Shown one piece after another: positions 1-7,002 of a stretch of DNA of 19,461 nt; the first letter of the stretch is position 1; every line of letters begins with the position of its first letter. The notes below the pieces were generated by a model. It did no database searches. It was given only the letters and a program-made list of their open reading frames with translations, and was not told the origin of the DNA. The DNA is from an uncultured Eubacteriales bacterium (GTDB lineage Bacteria; Bacillota; Clostridia; Peptostreptococcales; Anaerovoracaceae), in contig CADBRY010000110.1 in NCBI GenBank assembly GCA_902797195.1, positions 1 to 19,461 on the forward strand, written 5' to 3'. The position numbers and the translations under genes were made by a program.

Positions 1-120
1 CGGGCTCACCAAACTGCTCCTGCGCCGGCTTGCGGTAGGGTTCTCCTGCGGGCTCACCAAACTGCTCCTGCGCCGGCTGGCGATAGGGTTCTCCTGCGGG
101 CTCACCAAAGGGTTCTCCGG
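1..120. repeat. 48-bp in-frame tandem repeat inside the zinc-ribbon gene
   Basis: Units at 1-48 and 49-96 are identical except for two bases (31/79 and 35/83). The unit starting at 97 keeps the first 13 bases and then skips 24 bases (8 codons) to GGGTTCTCC, so it is an in-frame shortened copy. Each full unit encodes 16 residues with the GEP triplet twice. The array continues off the left edge, so copy number is unknown. The near identity at DNA level suggests recent expansion. Confidence 0.85.
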
Positions 121-289
121 CCGGGCGGATTTCAGCTTCCGGAACCTCTTCCAAATCATTTATCAGTGCAGTGGTTTCTCCCTGATCCGCTCCGATGAAA
201 TCCCTGTTCGCTCCAAGTTTGGCGCCGCATTCTCTGCAGAAATTGGCTGTATCGGGAACCGCTGCTCCACAATTGTTACAAATCTTCAT
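1..289 (-). CDS. Zinc-ribbon protein with GEP-rich tandem repeats (3' end outside window)
   Basis: The first 96 residues of a protein that continues past the left edge. It opens with a zinc ribbon: CxxC (Cys4, Cys7) and a second CxxC about 15 residues on (FCRECG), the pattern of small zinc_ribbon_2 modules at the N-terminus of many clostridial membrane or signalling proteins. An acidic linker follows, then proline/glutamate-rich repeats built on GEP (GEPF, GEPA, GEPY, PAQEQF). ATG at 287-289 is chosen because GGAGG lies six bases upstream; another ATG at 292-294 is too close to that site. It is the last visible member of the minus-strand cluster, 65 bases after the four-helix membrane protein, and may have its own promoter. 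The function is unknown; a membrane segment or further domain may lie beyond the window. Confidence 0.75.
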   Translation of the reverse strand, partial: MKICNNCGAAVPDTANFCRECGAKLGANRDFIGADQGETTALINDLEEVPEAEIRPAGEPFGEPAGEPYRQPAQEQFGEPAGEPYRKPAQEQFGEP

Positions 290-322
290 CTCATTCCTCC
301 TGTTTCCAACACGTCACTTGTA

Positions 323-350
323 TCTATATTATTTACACAAAACTTATCAA
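323..350 (-). promoter_or_regulatory. Candidate promoter for the zinc-ribbon repeat gene
   Basis: Reading the minus strand, TTGATA (345-350) is followed after 16 bases by TATAGA (323-328), just after the stop of the upstream membrane-protein gene. A start site near 316 would give a leader of about 27 bases holding the GGAGG site. The -10 matches only 4 of 6, so read-through from upstream is equally possible. Confidence 0.35.
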
Positions 351-354
351 ATGG

Positions 355-966
355 TTACATGGGTCCTTCCGTTATCCTCATATCGTCACTGAACAGTTCT
401 TTTTTGCTCTCACTTTTCCTGGTTTCTATGATCGCGGCTATTCCGATCACTGCAAGGATCAGATGAAGAGCCACCCATATCCCAAGGGAAAGCGGCTCCA
501 CCGAGACAGTGGCTCCGCTGAAGTTCAGTACCGTTCCGGAAATAAGGCTGTTGACCTTTGATATCTGTCCCATGAAAATTCCCTTTACTATGAGATTCAC
601 GACGATACTCATGACAATCACCGGAACAAGAAGGCTTCTTCGCAAAGCCAACGCAAGCACTGCTTCCACCAGCGGGAGCAGGATGGACAGGATTATAAGC
701 ACCATGAGCATCCTGATCATGTCACCGACCACATCCGATATGGCGGACATATCGATGAAGCCAAAGCCCAGGTTCCCGATGTCTTCGGTTGTATTCATCA
801 TCTTTACCATCTTGAGGATATCGAAATTCCCCATTGGGGTCTTCACCTGAGTAAACACACCCACTATGGCAATGACGATCAGTATAACCGCTCCAATGTA
901 TTTAAGTCTGTTGTTTTCTCTGCCGTATCTGCTCATATTATCAGTAACCCTTTCTGACAACTTCAT
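355..966 (-). CDS. Hypothetical four-helix membrane protein
   Basis: A 203-residue protein of no family I recognise. Four strongly hydrophobic stretches are visible: near residues 24-43 (YIGAVILIVIAIVGVF), 85-108 (MIRMLMVLIILSILLPL), 112-130 (LLVPVIVMSIVVNLIV) and 162-180 (LGIWVALHLILAVIGIAAI). About 40 polar residues lie between the first two helices, and the C-terminal tail is charged. ATG at 964-966 is preferred because AAAGGG lies six bases upstream; it overlaps the 3' end of the kinase gene by 26 bases, so translation is probably coupled. A second ATG just after the kinase stop (19 codons in) would start at MSRYGREN. Its position after the kinase suggests a membrane partner of the kinase system; this is inference from context only. 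Confidence 0.7.
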   Translation of the reverse strand: MKLSERVTDNMSRYGRENNRLKYIGAVILIVIAIVGVFTQVKTPMGNFDILKMVKMMNTTEDIGNLGFGFIDMSAISDVVGDMIRMLMVLIILSILLPLVEAVLALALRRSLLVPVIVMSIVVNLIVKGIFMGQISKVNSLISGTVLNFSGATVSVEPLSLGIWVALHLILAVIGIAAIIETRKSESKKELFSDDMRITEGPM

Positions 967-2950
967 CGTGATCCCTTTCCAGGATCTGTGCCTCATTCTG
1001 ATAGTTCATGCCCGTTCCCCCACAGGCCCTTGCGTTTTCATAGTACCTGTAAAAATTGGAGTAGTCGGCTCTGTTGTTGCCCGAGAGCCTCAGGACCTCC
1101 GCCCTTGCCTTTATGAACCAATAGCTGTGGTCGTAGGCCGAATTCATTTTTTTTAGATAACCTTCCGCTACACGGTCCGCGCCGTCGGGATCCCCAATGG
1201 CGATGCAGCAGTTGGCAAGCTTGTACCAGTCATCGGCTGTTGCGGCATCGGATTCAGCAACCATGGAAAACCGCTCCGCCGCTTTGCCATATTCTTCCAT
1301 GTTGAAATAGGCGTCTCCCGCTCTCCGGTTGATCTGGGGATGCCAGGAAGGACTCATGGTTCTTTCCCCATCCAGCATCGTTTCCACACAGCCGGCATAG
1401 TCATGGCGGTCGTTGTATATTTTGTACATGGACATATATGCCCTGTTCATGAGATACTCATCCTCCGAGCCCAGGTTCCGTCCATTTTTAAGTCCGTCTA
1501 TGGCATTCTCGAAGCTCCTCAAAGCAGCCTCATTCTCTCCCAAAGCCATGTCTATTTCACCCTGAGTGTAGGAGATAGAATAATCTTTCAGGGGATATGG
1601 AGCATCCTTGGCCTTATCTATTTTTTCCTCGGCTCTTGAAGCATCTCCATTTCTGGCAAGGGCCACCGCATAATCTCTGTAGTGTTCCGCCCGCATGAGA
1701 TCGCTGTACATTTCTTCTGTGGTCTGAAAGAGTTTTACCGCTTCACCGGTCTTGTTTATCTCAAGGCAGCTGGCTGCCTGAAGGCAGTAAAGGTCGACTA
1801 TGCTTTTGTGTTCCCCCGCACTCTCTGTATCCGCCTTGACTTTCTTGATGTGGTCACCCACTGTCAGGTTGCAGTCATCATATCTGCCCTGGCAGTAGAG
1901 GGTATAGTCCTTCCAGTAGTAGCCTTCGGCTTTGTCATCGAAGAGATCGATTGCCTTTCCACCCTCGTCCACGGCACCGGCTAGGTCTCCCTTGAGCACG
2001 CAGGACTTGGCCTGGGCGACATGGTCGTCGTACTGAGCCACCTTGTGTTTCTGATATGCCATGAATCCGCCTGTAGCTCCGCATACCACGAGGGCTGCGG
2101 CTATAACCAGCGCCGCCACTTTTTTTCTTTCTCTTCGTTTCTGTTTGAGAGATGCGGAGCTTCTTTCCGGGATCAGGGTGAGGGCCTTGTACATTTCATA
2201 GGCGCTCTGATATCTCATGTCCGGATCCAGGTTGGTGGCCTTCTCAATGACCTTGGCAAAGGGCTCGCCAAGTATCATGGTCAGCTTTCCTATATCGATG
2301 CTGTGGGAATAGTCCGCTCTGACATTGCCCGTGGCCAGATGGTAGAGAGTTGCTCCCACACTGTAGATATCAGCCTTGTCATCGATGATCATTGAGATGT
2401 CTTCCCGCTTTTTCTTACTGGAAACAGCCCAGAATTGTTCGGGAGAGGTGTATCCTCTGGTATAACCCAGAACATTGTTTTCATCGAAGAAAAATGAGAT
2501 GTTAAAGTCTATGAGACAGATGTTGCCGTCGGGTCTGAGCATGATGTTCGACGGCTTGATATCACCGTGGATGATGGGCATCTCCCTGGTGTGAAGATAA
2601 TCCAGGGCACTGCAGATCTGAAGAGCCCACCTGAGCAGGTCATCCTTTGTGAATCTGGCTCCTTCACTCAGTAGCTGCTGAAAGGATTTGCCGGGGATGT
2701 AGCTCATTACGGTAAATACCCCTTGGTCGGTCTCGAGAAAATCCAGGACCTGGGGCAAAAATGTATTGTTCAGATTCTTGAGTATGTCTACTTCCTGCCG
2801 GTTATGCTGAAGACCTTTTCCCGCGTTGGTTATCCTTTTCAGCACGACGGTCTTCTGAAGGCGTTTGTGATATGCCTTATATACAACGCCTCCGCTTCCC
2901 TGTCCGATCTTCTCAAGAATATCGTATGTATCCCGAAGTTCGCTGTTCAT
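941..2950 (-). CDS. Membrane Ser/Thr protein kinase with C-terminal TPR-like region
   Basis: A 669-residue eukaryotic-like (PknB-type) kinase. The glycine loop is GQGSGG (16-21), the ATP lysine is Lys38 (VVLKRI), the helix-C Glu is probably Glu53, the catalytic loop is HGDIKPSN (128-135, base Asp130), the metal site is DFN (148-150) and the activation-segment end is SPE (169-171). HGD in place of HRD makes it a non-RD kinase, and DFN replaces DFG; all catalytic residues remain. A basic stretch (KQKRRERKK) leads into one membrane helix at about 278-299. The remaining 370 residues look like helical TPR repeats (alternating Ala/Tyr/Leu-rich helices) and would lie outside the cell. ATG at 2948-2950 has GGAG five bases upstream; a TTG 21 bases earlier overlaps the previous stop and lacks a good site. 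The substrate is unknown; the upstream FHA protein is an obvious phospho-reader candidate. No PP2C phosphatase gene is visible. Confidence 0.9.
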   Translation of the reverse strand: MNSELRDTYDILEKIGQGSGGVVYKAYHKRLQKTVVLKRITNAGKGLQHNRQEVDILKNLNNTFLPQVLDFLETDQGVFTVMSYIPGKSFQQLLSEGARFTKDDLLRWALQICSALDYLHTREMPIIHGDIKPSNIMLRPDGNICLIDFNISFFFDENNVLGYTRGYTSPEQFWAVSSKKKREDISMIIDDKADIYSVGATLYHLATGNVRADYSHSIDIGKLTMILGEPFAKVIEKATNLDPDMRYQSAYEMYKALTLIPERSSASLKQKRRERKKVAALVIAAALVVCGATGGFMAYQKHKVAQYDDHVAQAKSCVLKGDLAGAVDEGGKAIDLFDDKAEGYYWKDYTLYCQGRYDDCNLTVGDHIKKVKADTESAGEHKSIVDLYCLQAASCLEINKTGEAVKLFQTTEEMYSDLMRAEHYRDYAVALARNGDASRAEEKIDKAKDAPYPLKDYSISYTQGEIDMALGENEAALRSFENAIDGLKNGRNLGSEDEYLMNRAYMSMYKIYNDRHDYAGCVETMLDGERTMSPSWHPQINRRAGDAYFNMEEYGKAAERFSMVAESDAATADDWYKLANCCIAIGDPDGADRVAEGYLKKMNSAYDHSYWFIKARAEVLRLSGNNRADYSNFYRYYENARACGGTGMNYQNEAQILERDHDEVVRKGY

Positions 2951-2967
2951 TTCATCTCCGCCCTTCG

Positions 2968-4128
2968 TCAAACTCTGCTGATCACTTCGAAGGATCTTTC
3001 ACCGACGGTAAGGAGGCTTCCCGGTTTCAGCAGATTTTTCTCACCGTATCTCAGTGGCACTCCCCCGACCCATGTCTGGCCCTTGCCGGATATATCCACA
3101 ACATAGGCGCCTCTGATGGTTCGTATTATCAGGGCATGAGACTCGGATATCCCACGTCCCCGGAGACAGATTTCATTGCCTTTCCCCGTTCTGTCCTTTG
3201 GACGGCCTCCGATTCTTACTACCGGAAGCCTGTCTACGGTCCAGGTTTCCGCCACATCCCTCAGCAGAAGTTCCGGCGCCGTCTTAAGAAAGGTTTCATC
3301 GTAGTCCTGAAAGAAGACCATATGCTCTGCGGCAAATGAGATCAGATCGTAACCGGAAAGATCGCATTCCACATCCGGGGTTATAAGTCTTCCGTTGATG
3401 CCCACGTGATTTACGGATCTGTTGTCCGTTATCGAATAGCGATTTCCATACTTATGTATGGTCATGTGTCGTCTGCTTATTGACGGTTCTCCGGGTATGG
3501 CATAGTCGGAATGGAGCTCGCTTCTTCCTATCCCGAAATTGCTTTTCGTTATATGGATCTTCTCCAAAAGACCTGCGTAGATCAGAAATGTTTCCCTGCT
3601 CCCTCCGCTGACTTCACCGATGGTCTGGGTCAGGGTCATGGTCTTGTCATCCATGTCGATCCGCCTGTCCACCCGGATGTCGGATCTTGTCTCTCCTTTG
3701 CAGAGATCCAGCCCCTCAGCCCTGGTCAGTTTGGCTATAAAGTCCTCGGCAAGGTCGTACTTGCTTCTGAAGATCCCCTGTTTTTCGGCGAGGAGCATCT
3801 CCATGCCGGCGGAGAGTTTCACGTCATCGAGAAAAAGAGTAATCAAATTTTTCTCTTTTATTACGGCAAAATTTATTTCTCTTCTGCAGTTATGGGAATT
3901 CAGACTGGCTTCTGTTACAAAGGCAACGAAAACGGTGCATCTCTCCAGATGATTGGCTATATTCTCAGTCCACTCATCTCCGGGAGTTATGCCCTCGTCG
4001 TACCAGATCCTGTATCCGTCTCTTGCCAGCATCTCAATGTAAGGATACACACGAGCCTTATCCTTATGACTATAGCTGACAAAAATAAAAGGTCTGGAGC
4101 CTTCATATGGTTCCACATTGCATTTCAT
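2968..4128 (-). CDS. TIR-FHA-FHA domain protein
   Basis: A 386-residue soluble protein. Residues 13-130 form a TIR_2-like domain: FIFVSYSHKD (14-23), the WYDEG strand (42-46) and an S..C..E motif with Glu84, the position of the catalytic glutamate in NAD-cleaving TIR domains. Residues about 178-268 form an FHA domain with the pThr-binding set intact: Gly-Arg202, Ser218-Arg219-x-His221 and Asn245-Gly246. Residues about 303-384 look like a second, degenerate FHA fold: Gly-Arg309 is present, but SRxH has become SESH (328-331) and the Asn-Gly pair is lost. FHA domains bind phosphothreonine, so the kinase encoded immediately downstream (18-base gap) is the likely partner. GGGGA lies about eight bases before the ATG. 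It might be an NAD hydrolase gated by phosphorylation, or a TIR scaffold with no enzyme activity; the sequence cannot decide. Confidence 0.85.
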   Translation of the reverse strand: MKCNVEPYEGSRPFIFVSYSHKDKARVYPYIEMLARDGYRIWYDEGITPGDEWTENIANHLERCTVFVAFVTEASLNSHNCRREINFAVIKEKNLITLFLDDVKLSAGMEMLLAEKQGIFRSKYDLAEDFIAKLTRAEGLDLCKGETRSDIRVDRRIDMDDKTMTLTQTIGEVSGGSRETFLIYAGLLEKIHITKSNFGIGRSELHSDYAIPGEPSISRRHMTIHKYGNRYSITDNRSVNHVGINGRLITPDVECDLSGYDLISFAAEHMVFFQDYDETFLKTAPELLLRDVAETWTVDRLPVVRIGGRPKDRTGKGNEICLRGRGISESHALIIRTIRGAYVVDISGKGQTWVGGVPLRYGEKNLLKPGSLLTVGERSFEVISRV

Positions 4129-4155
4129 CCGTCTAATTCCCCACTGTATGACGCA

Positions 4156-4530
4156 CTATATTTCCGATTCAAAGTAAAAAACCTGATCCAGATCCATTTC
4201 CTCAAACCGTCTGAAAACATCAGGTTTAACGTTCTTTATTACCAGTTCACCGTCCCTGTCGTCTATCATATGCTGAACGTTCAAAAACATACTGATCACA
4301 GAATTATCTATGGTCTCAACACCACCCATGTCCATATGGATGCTGGAGCGGACCAAAGCGATAGATGTCAATTCATCCTCAAGGTCGTTTACTATATATG
4401 AAGTGAGCTCCCCCTGAGGAGCCACACAAACATGATCATCACATATAGTCTCTTTTATTTTTGTGCAGGTGCCGGTCTCCGTGTTCTCAAGGATCAGCGT
4501 CTCATCCAGCATTTCTCTGTTTATAGCCAT
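4156..4530 (-). CDS. STAS-domain protein (anti-sigma factor antagonist-like)
   Basis: A 124-residue protein whose C-terminal 90 residues have the STAS pattern. It has a strand (VCVAPQGELTS), a helix, a strand ending SSIHMDMGGVETIDNS and a helix (VISMFLNVQHMI), then GELVIKNV and a final FRRFEEMDLDQVFYF. TIDNSV aligns with the D-S-S/T-G phospho-acceptor loop of SpoIIAA-like proteins, so Ser in DNS is the likely phosphorylation site. About 30 N-terminal residues precede the domain. The ATG follows directly on the TAA of the upstream 66-residue gene (TAAATG), so the two are translationally coupled. A cognate anti-sigma kinase of the SpoIIAB/RsbW type is not seen nearby; the partner could be the cluster's own Ser/Thr kinase. 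Family call is fairly secure, role is inference. Confidence 0.75.
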   Translation of the reverse strand: MAINREMLDETLILENTETGTCTKIKETICDDHVCVAPQGELTSYIVNDLEDELTSIALVRSSIHMDMGGVETIDNSVISMFLNVQHMIDDRDGELVIKNVKPDVFRRFEEMDLDQVFYFESEI

Positions 4531-4731
4531 TTACTCTTCCTCTTCGCTTCTGGCCTGCATCTCCTTGAGAAACAGCGCAAAATCCCTGTTGCCGGTAGCC
4601 GCTCTCACCTGATCAAGTTCATTAAGATCAAGCTTGCGCCCTTTGACCCGGCCCTTCTGCCCCGGTTCCTCACCCATGAATCTCTTGTATTCCATGTAAT
4701 CTCTGAATTCTCTGTCACTTATCTTTTTCAT
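4531..4731 (-). CDS. 66-residue charged protein; possible exporter substrate or leader-like peptide
   Basis: A small, very hydrophilic protein between the ABC exporters and the STAS gene, 69 bases after the second exporter. The N-terminal part is basic and charged (MKKISDREFRDYMEYKRF), and the tail ends in EEEE. Residues 34-45 read LDLNELDQVRAA. Aligned with double-glycine leaders this puts Leu at -12, Glu at -8, Leu at -7 and Val at -4, with Ala-Ala instead of Gly-Gly at -2/-1; the remainder would be 21 residues. C39 peptidases recognise just this helix pattern, and a C39 exporter lies in the same cluster. Against this, Ala-Ala is not a usual cleavage site and the tail is not bacteriocin-like. 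It could instead be a small cytosolic regulator. The ribosome site is weak (GAGTGAG four bases from ATG). No family recognised. Confidence 0.7.
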   Translation of the reverse strand: MKKISDREFRDYMEYKRFMGEEPGQKGRVKGRKLDLNELDQVRAATGNRDFALFLKEMQARSEEEE

Positions 4732-4800
4732 GATCTCACTCTTTTCTTCATAACATATATGGCTGATTTATGCTTCTTATACACATATGCACCCAATGTG

Positions 4801-7002
4801 TTACATCTGTCTGCGCATAAGAGAGTAAAATATTCCTTTTTTTTCGATAAGTTCCTCCAAATGGCCGTATTCAACTATCCTGCCATTTTCCAGCACTGCT
4901 ATTTTATCACATTTGCTTATGGTTGAGTAGTTATGTGAAACAGACACTACCGTTGCCTTTCTCCTGTCAACGGCTTCTCTGAGTTTCACCTGTTCTCTGC
5001 TTCTCAGCTCGCTTTCGGCCTCGTCCATAAACAGTATTCGGGGATTGGCCATCAGGGCGCGTGCGATAAGGATCTTCTGCTTCTGCCCCGCGGAAATGTT
5101 CTCCCCGTCCTCACGGATCAGGGTATCGTATCCCATGGGAAAATTATCCAGCTCATCGGCAAGGCCCGAATCCTCAGCGGCCTGCCTGAAATCTTTTTCA
5201 TCCCAAAGCCCATTCCCCATAATGATATTGTCTCTGATGGTGGCGGTCAGCAGATGATCATCCTGCATAAGGGTGCTGGCGATCATGTCCATTGCCTTTC
5301 CAAGATCATCAGGGCTGCGTCCCAAAAGCCTGATCCTTCCGGAATCGGGAGTTGCTGCGCCGGAGAGGAGTTTCATAAGAGTGGACTTGCCGCTCCCTGA
5401 GGCACCGACGAGGCCCAGGCTCTCACCTTTCCCGATGGAAAGAGAGACATTTTCTATCACCGGTTCCTCCCCGTAGCCGAAGGAGATCTCATCGGCGGCG
5501 ATCACTTCGGCTCCTTCAGGGGCAGCGTCATAGGCGGTTACAAGCTCAGCGGAAGTGTCATCGGCCGCCATAAGTTCGGCCACATCGTTACCGGTTCCGT
5601 CGGCCTCAGCTTCATCGCCCCCTTCATTCACGACCTCTGCTCCAGCCGATGAACTGCTTATCACACCAAGCCCGCCGCTGCTTTCGGCTATGGCCGCGGC
5701 TCCCATCACACCCTCCAGGGCGGCTGCGGCACATCCAAGCATGCAGGCAAGGCTCTCATTATTCGAATAACCCCTTCCCATAAGAATGAATGCGGCGATG
5801 ACCGTCATTGCCAACCCCAGGACTATGCCCGCCGCGGAACGTCCAAGTATTACTCTCTTCTCCACCCAGCGGCTCCGTTGCTTTTCATCCCTCTTCGCCT
5901 CGTAGTACCTCTTTATCATGTGCTCAAGAGCGCCGGCCAATCTTATCTTTTCTATTCTGTATATTATCTCCACCAGGATCAGGCTCACTCTATCCCCGTA
6001 TGCCCTCAGCCGGGAGCGTCTCATTTCCAGAGTCCTGAGACTTACGTAGATCAACATCCCCGCCAAAGAAATGGCCGCGGCCGAAACTGCGGCGGCTGCC
6101 GGGAACATGATAAACAAGGGGATAAGTATCCCCACGGCGGAAACAAGTCCGGTCACCCCCTCCAGCCTTCCCTCAACTGTACTTCTGATCATTTCGAAAC
6201 CCTTCACCGCCTTGGAGGCCATTATCTTTCCCTCCTCTTCACCGGAACTGCCTTCATTAAAGTTATACAGGTCTTCGTAGAAAGCGTCCTGGATCTTCAG
6301 AGCTTCCTTTTCCGCCCATCTTCCTGATCCGGTCCGGGCGATCCAGTGGCTCACCACGAACATGAGGATCCAGAACAGGGTCATGGCGTGCCCCGAGTCA
6401 TGGCAAAGGTCGACCATCGCGCATGTGATGCAGCAGGAGATCATGAGAGAAAAAATTATGAGGGGGAACATATATCTGCCGATCCCCATCCGCCCAGGGG
6501 CCATGTCCTTTTTTCTTCCTTCTTCAAAGTCAACGGAGCCTTCACCGCTTTGCTTGAGAATGTTCTCCGTCTCTTTTCTTTCCCTTTTTCTGTGTTCCTC
6601 ACTGCGGGTTATGAGTACATCGTCCCTTATCTCTCTCTTCAGATAGTACTCCCTCAGAGTCTCCTCCAGACCTTCCTTCTCTGATTTATCATCCAGATGG
6701 ATCCTCGATCTGAACCTCTTCTTCAGCGGCTTCGTGGAGCCGTTTTTCACTATGTGCAATGTACAGTCATCCGTAGCTTCAAACTGCAGATTCCAGTCCG
6801 TGTAGTTATGATCCTTTGAGGAGACCGAGGGGATCATGCTTCCCTCTTCACAGTGCAAAAGAAACAGAGGCCGTCCCTGAATCCCATTCTCCGTTGGCAC
6901 CAAAAACACATCCACGGATCCACTGATGATCTTGAATGCATCCGCAGGGTTTTCGGTCTTATAGGTTTTTCCCGTGGAAAGTTCAATCATTGTCTTTTCC
7001 AT
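4801..7002 (-). CDS. NHLP-type bacteriocin export ABC transporter, permease/ATPase subunit
   Basis: A 733-residue half-transporter. About 90 N-terminal residues resemble the cyclic-nucleotide-binding-like domain seen in the ATPase/permease subunit of NHLP (nitrile-hydratase-leader) export systems. Membrane helices cluster at about 175-225, 285-330 and 395-450. The ATPase has Walker A GASGSGKST (about 534), signature ISAGQ (about 638), Walker B ILFMDEAE (about 658) and an intact H-loop SVSHN. Unusual is an acidic, Ala/Glu/Asp/Gly-rich linker of about 55 residues (around 450-505) between the membrane part and the ATPase. The start overlaps the preceding exporter gene by 20 bases; the in-frame ATG four codons on (6988-6990) has GGAAAAG upstream and may be the real start. 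The overlap and fold imply that it pairs with the C39 exporter as a heterodimer, but this is inference. Confidence 0.85.
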   Translation of the reverse strand: MEKTMIELSTGKTYKTENPADAFKIISGSVDVFLVPTENGIQGRPLFLLHCEEGSMIPSVSSKDHNYTDWNLQFEATDDCTLHIVKNGSTKPLKKRFRSRIHLDDKSEKEGLEETLREYYLKREIRDDVLITRSEEHRKRERKETENILKQSGEGSVDFEEGRKKDMAPGRMGIGRYMFPLIIFSLMISCCITCAMVDLCHDSGHAMTLFWILMFVVSHWIARTGSGRWAEKEALKIQDAFYEDLYNFNEGSSGEEEGKIMASKAVKGFEMIRSTVEGRLEGVTGLVSAVGILIPLFIMFPAAAAVSAAAISLAGMLIYVSLRTLEMRRSRLRAYGDRVSLILVEIIYRIEKIRLAGALEHMIKRYYEAKRDEKQRSRWVEKRVILGRSAAGIVLGLAMTVIAAFILMGRGYSNNESLACMLGCAAAALEGVMGAAAIAESSGGLGVISSSSAGAEVVNEGGDEAEADGTGNDVAELMAADDTSAELVTAYDAAPEGAEVIAADEISFGYGEEPVIENVSLSIGKGESLGLVGASGSGKSTLMKLLSGAATPDSGRIRLLGRSPDDLGKAMDMIASTLMQDDHLLTATIRDNIIMGNGLWDEKDFRQAAEDSGLADELDNFPMGYDTLIREDGENISAGQKQKILIARALMANPRILFMDEAESELRSREQVKLREAVDRRKATVVSVSHNYSTISKCDKIAVLENGRIVEYGHLEELIEKKGIFYSLMRRQM

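Noticed and set aside
1..120. CRISPR-like repeats
   Set aside because: The 48-bp units are directly adjacent with no spacers and encode an in-frame protein repeat.
3511..4401. A 296-codon plus-strand open frame opposite the TIR-FHA and STAS genes
   Set aside because: It is antisense to two well-supported domain proteins, shows no domain pattern and has no ribosome site; it is a shadow of minus-strand codon use.
4732..4800. A further small precursor gene between the ABC exporter and the 66-residue gene
   Set aside because: The ATG codons in this 69-base gap run into stops within a few codons, and no leader motif is visible.
4732..4800. A separate promoter for the STAS-TIR-kinase genes
   Set aside because: TTGGGT with a CATAAA at 18 bases is the best pair found; too weak to list, so the single-operon reading is kept but not proven.
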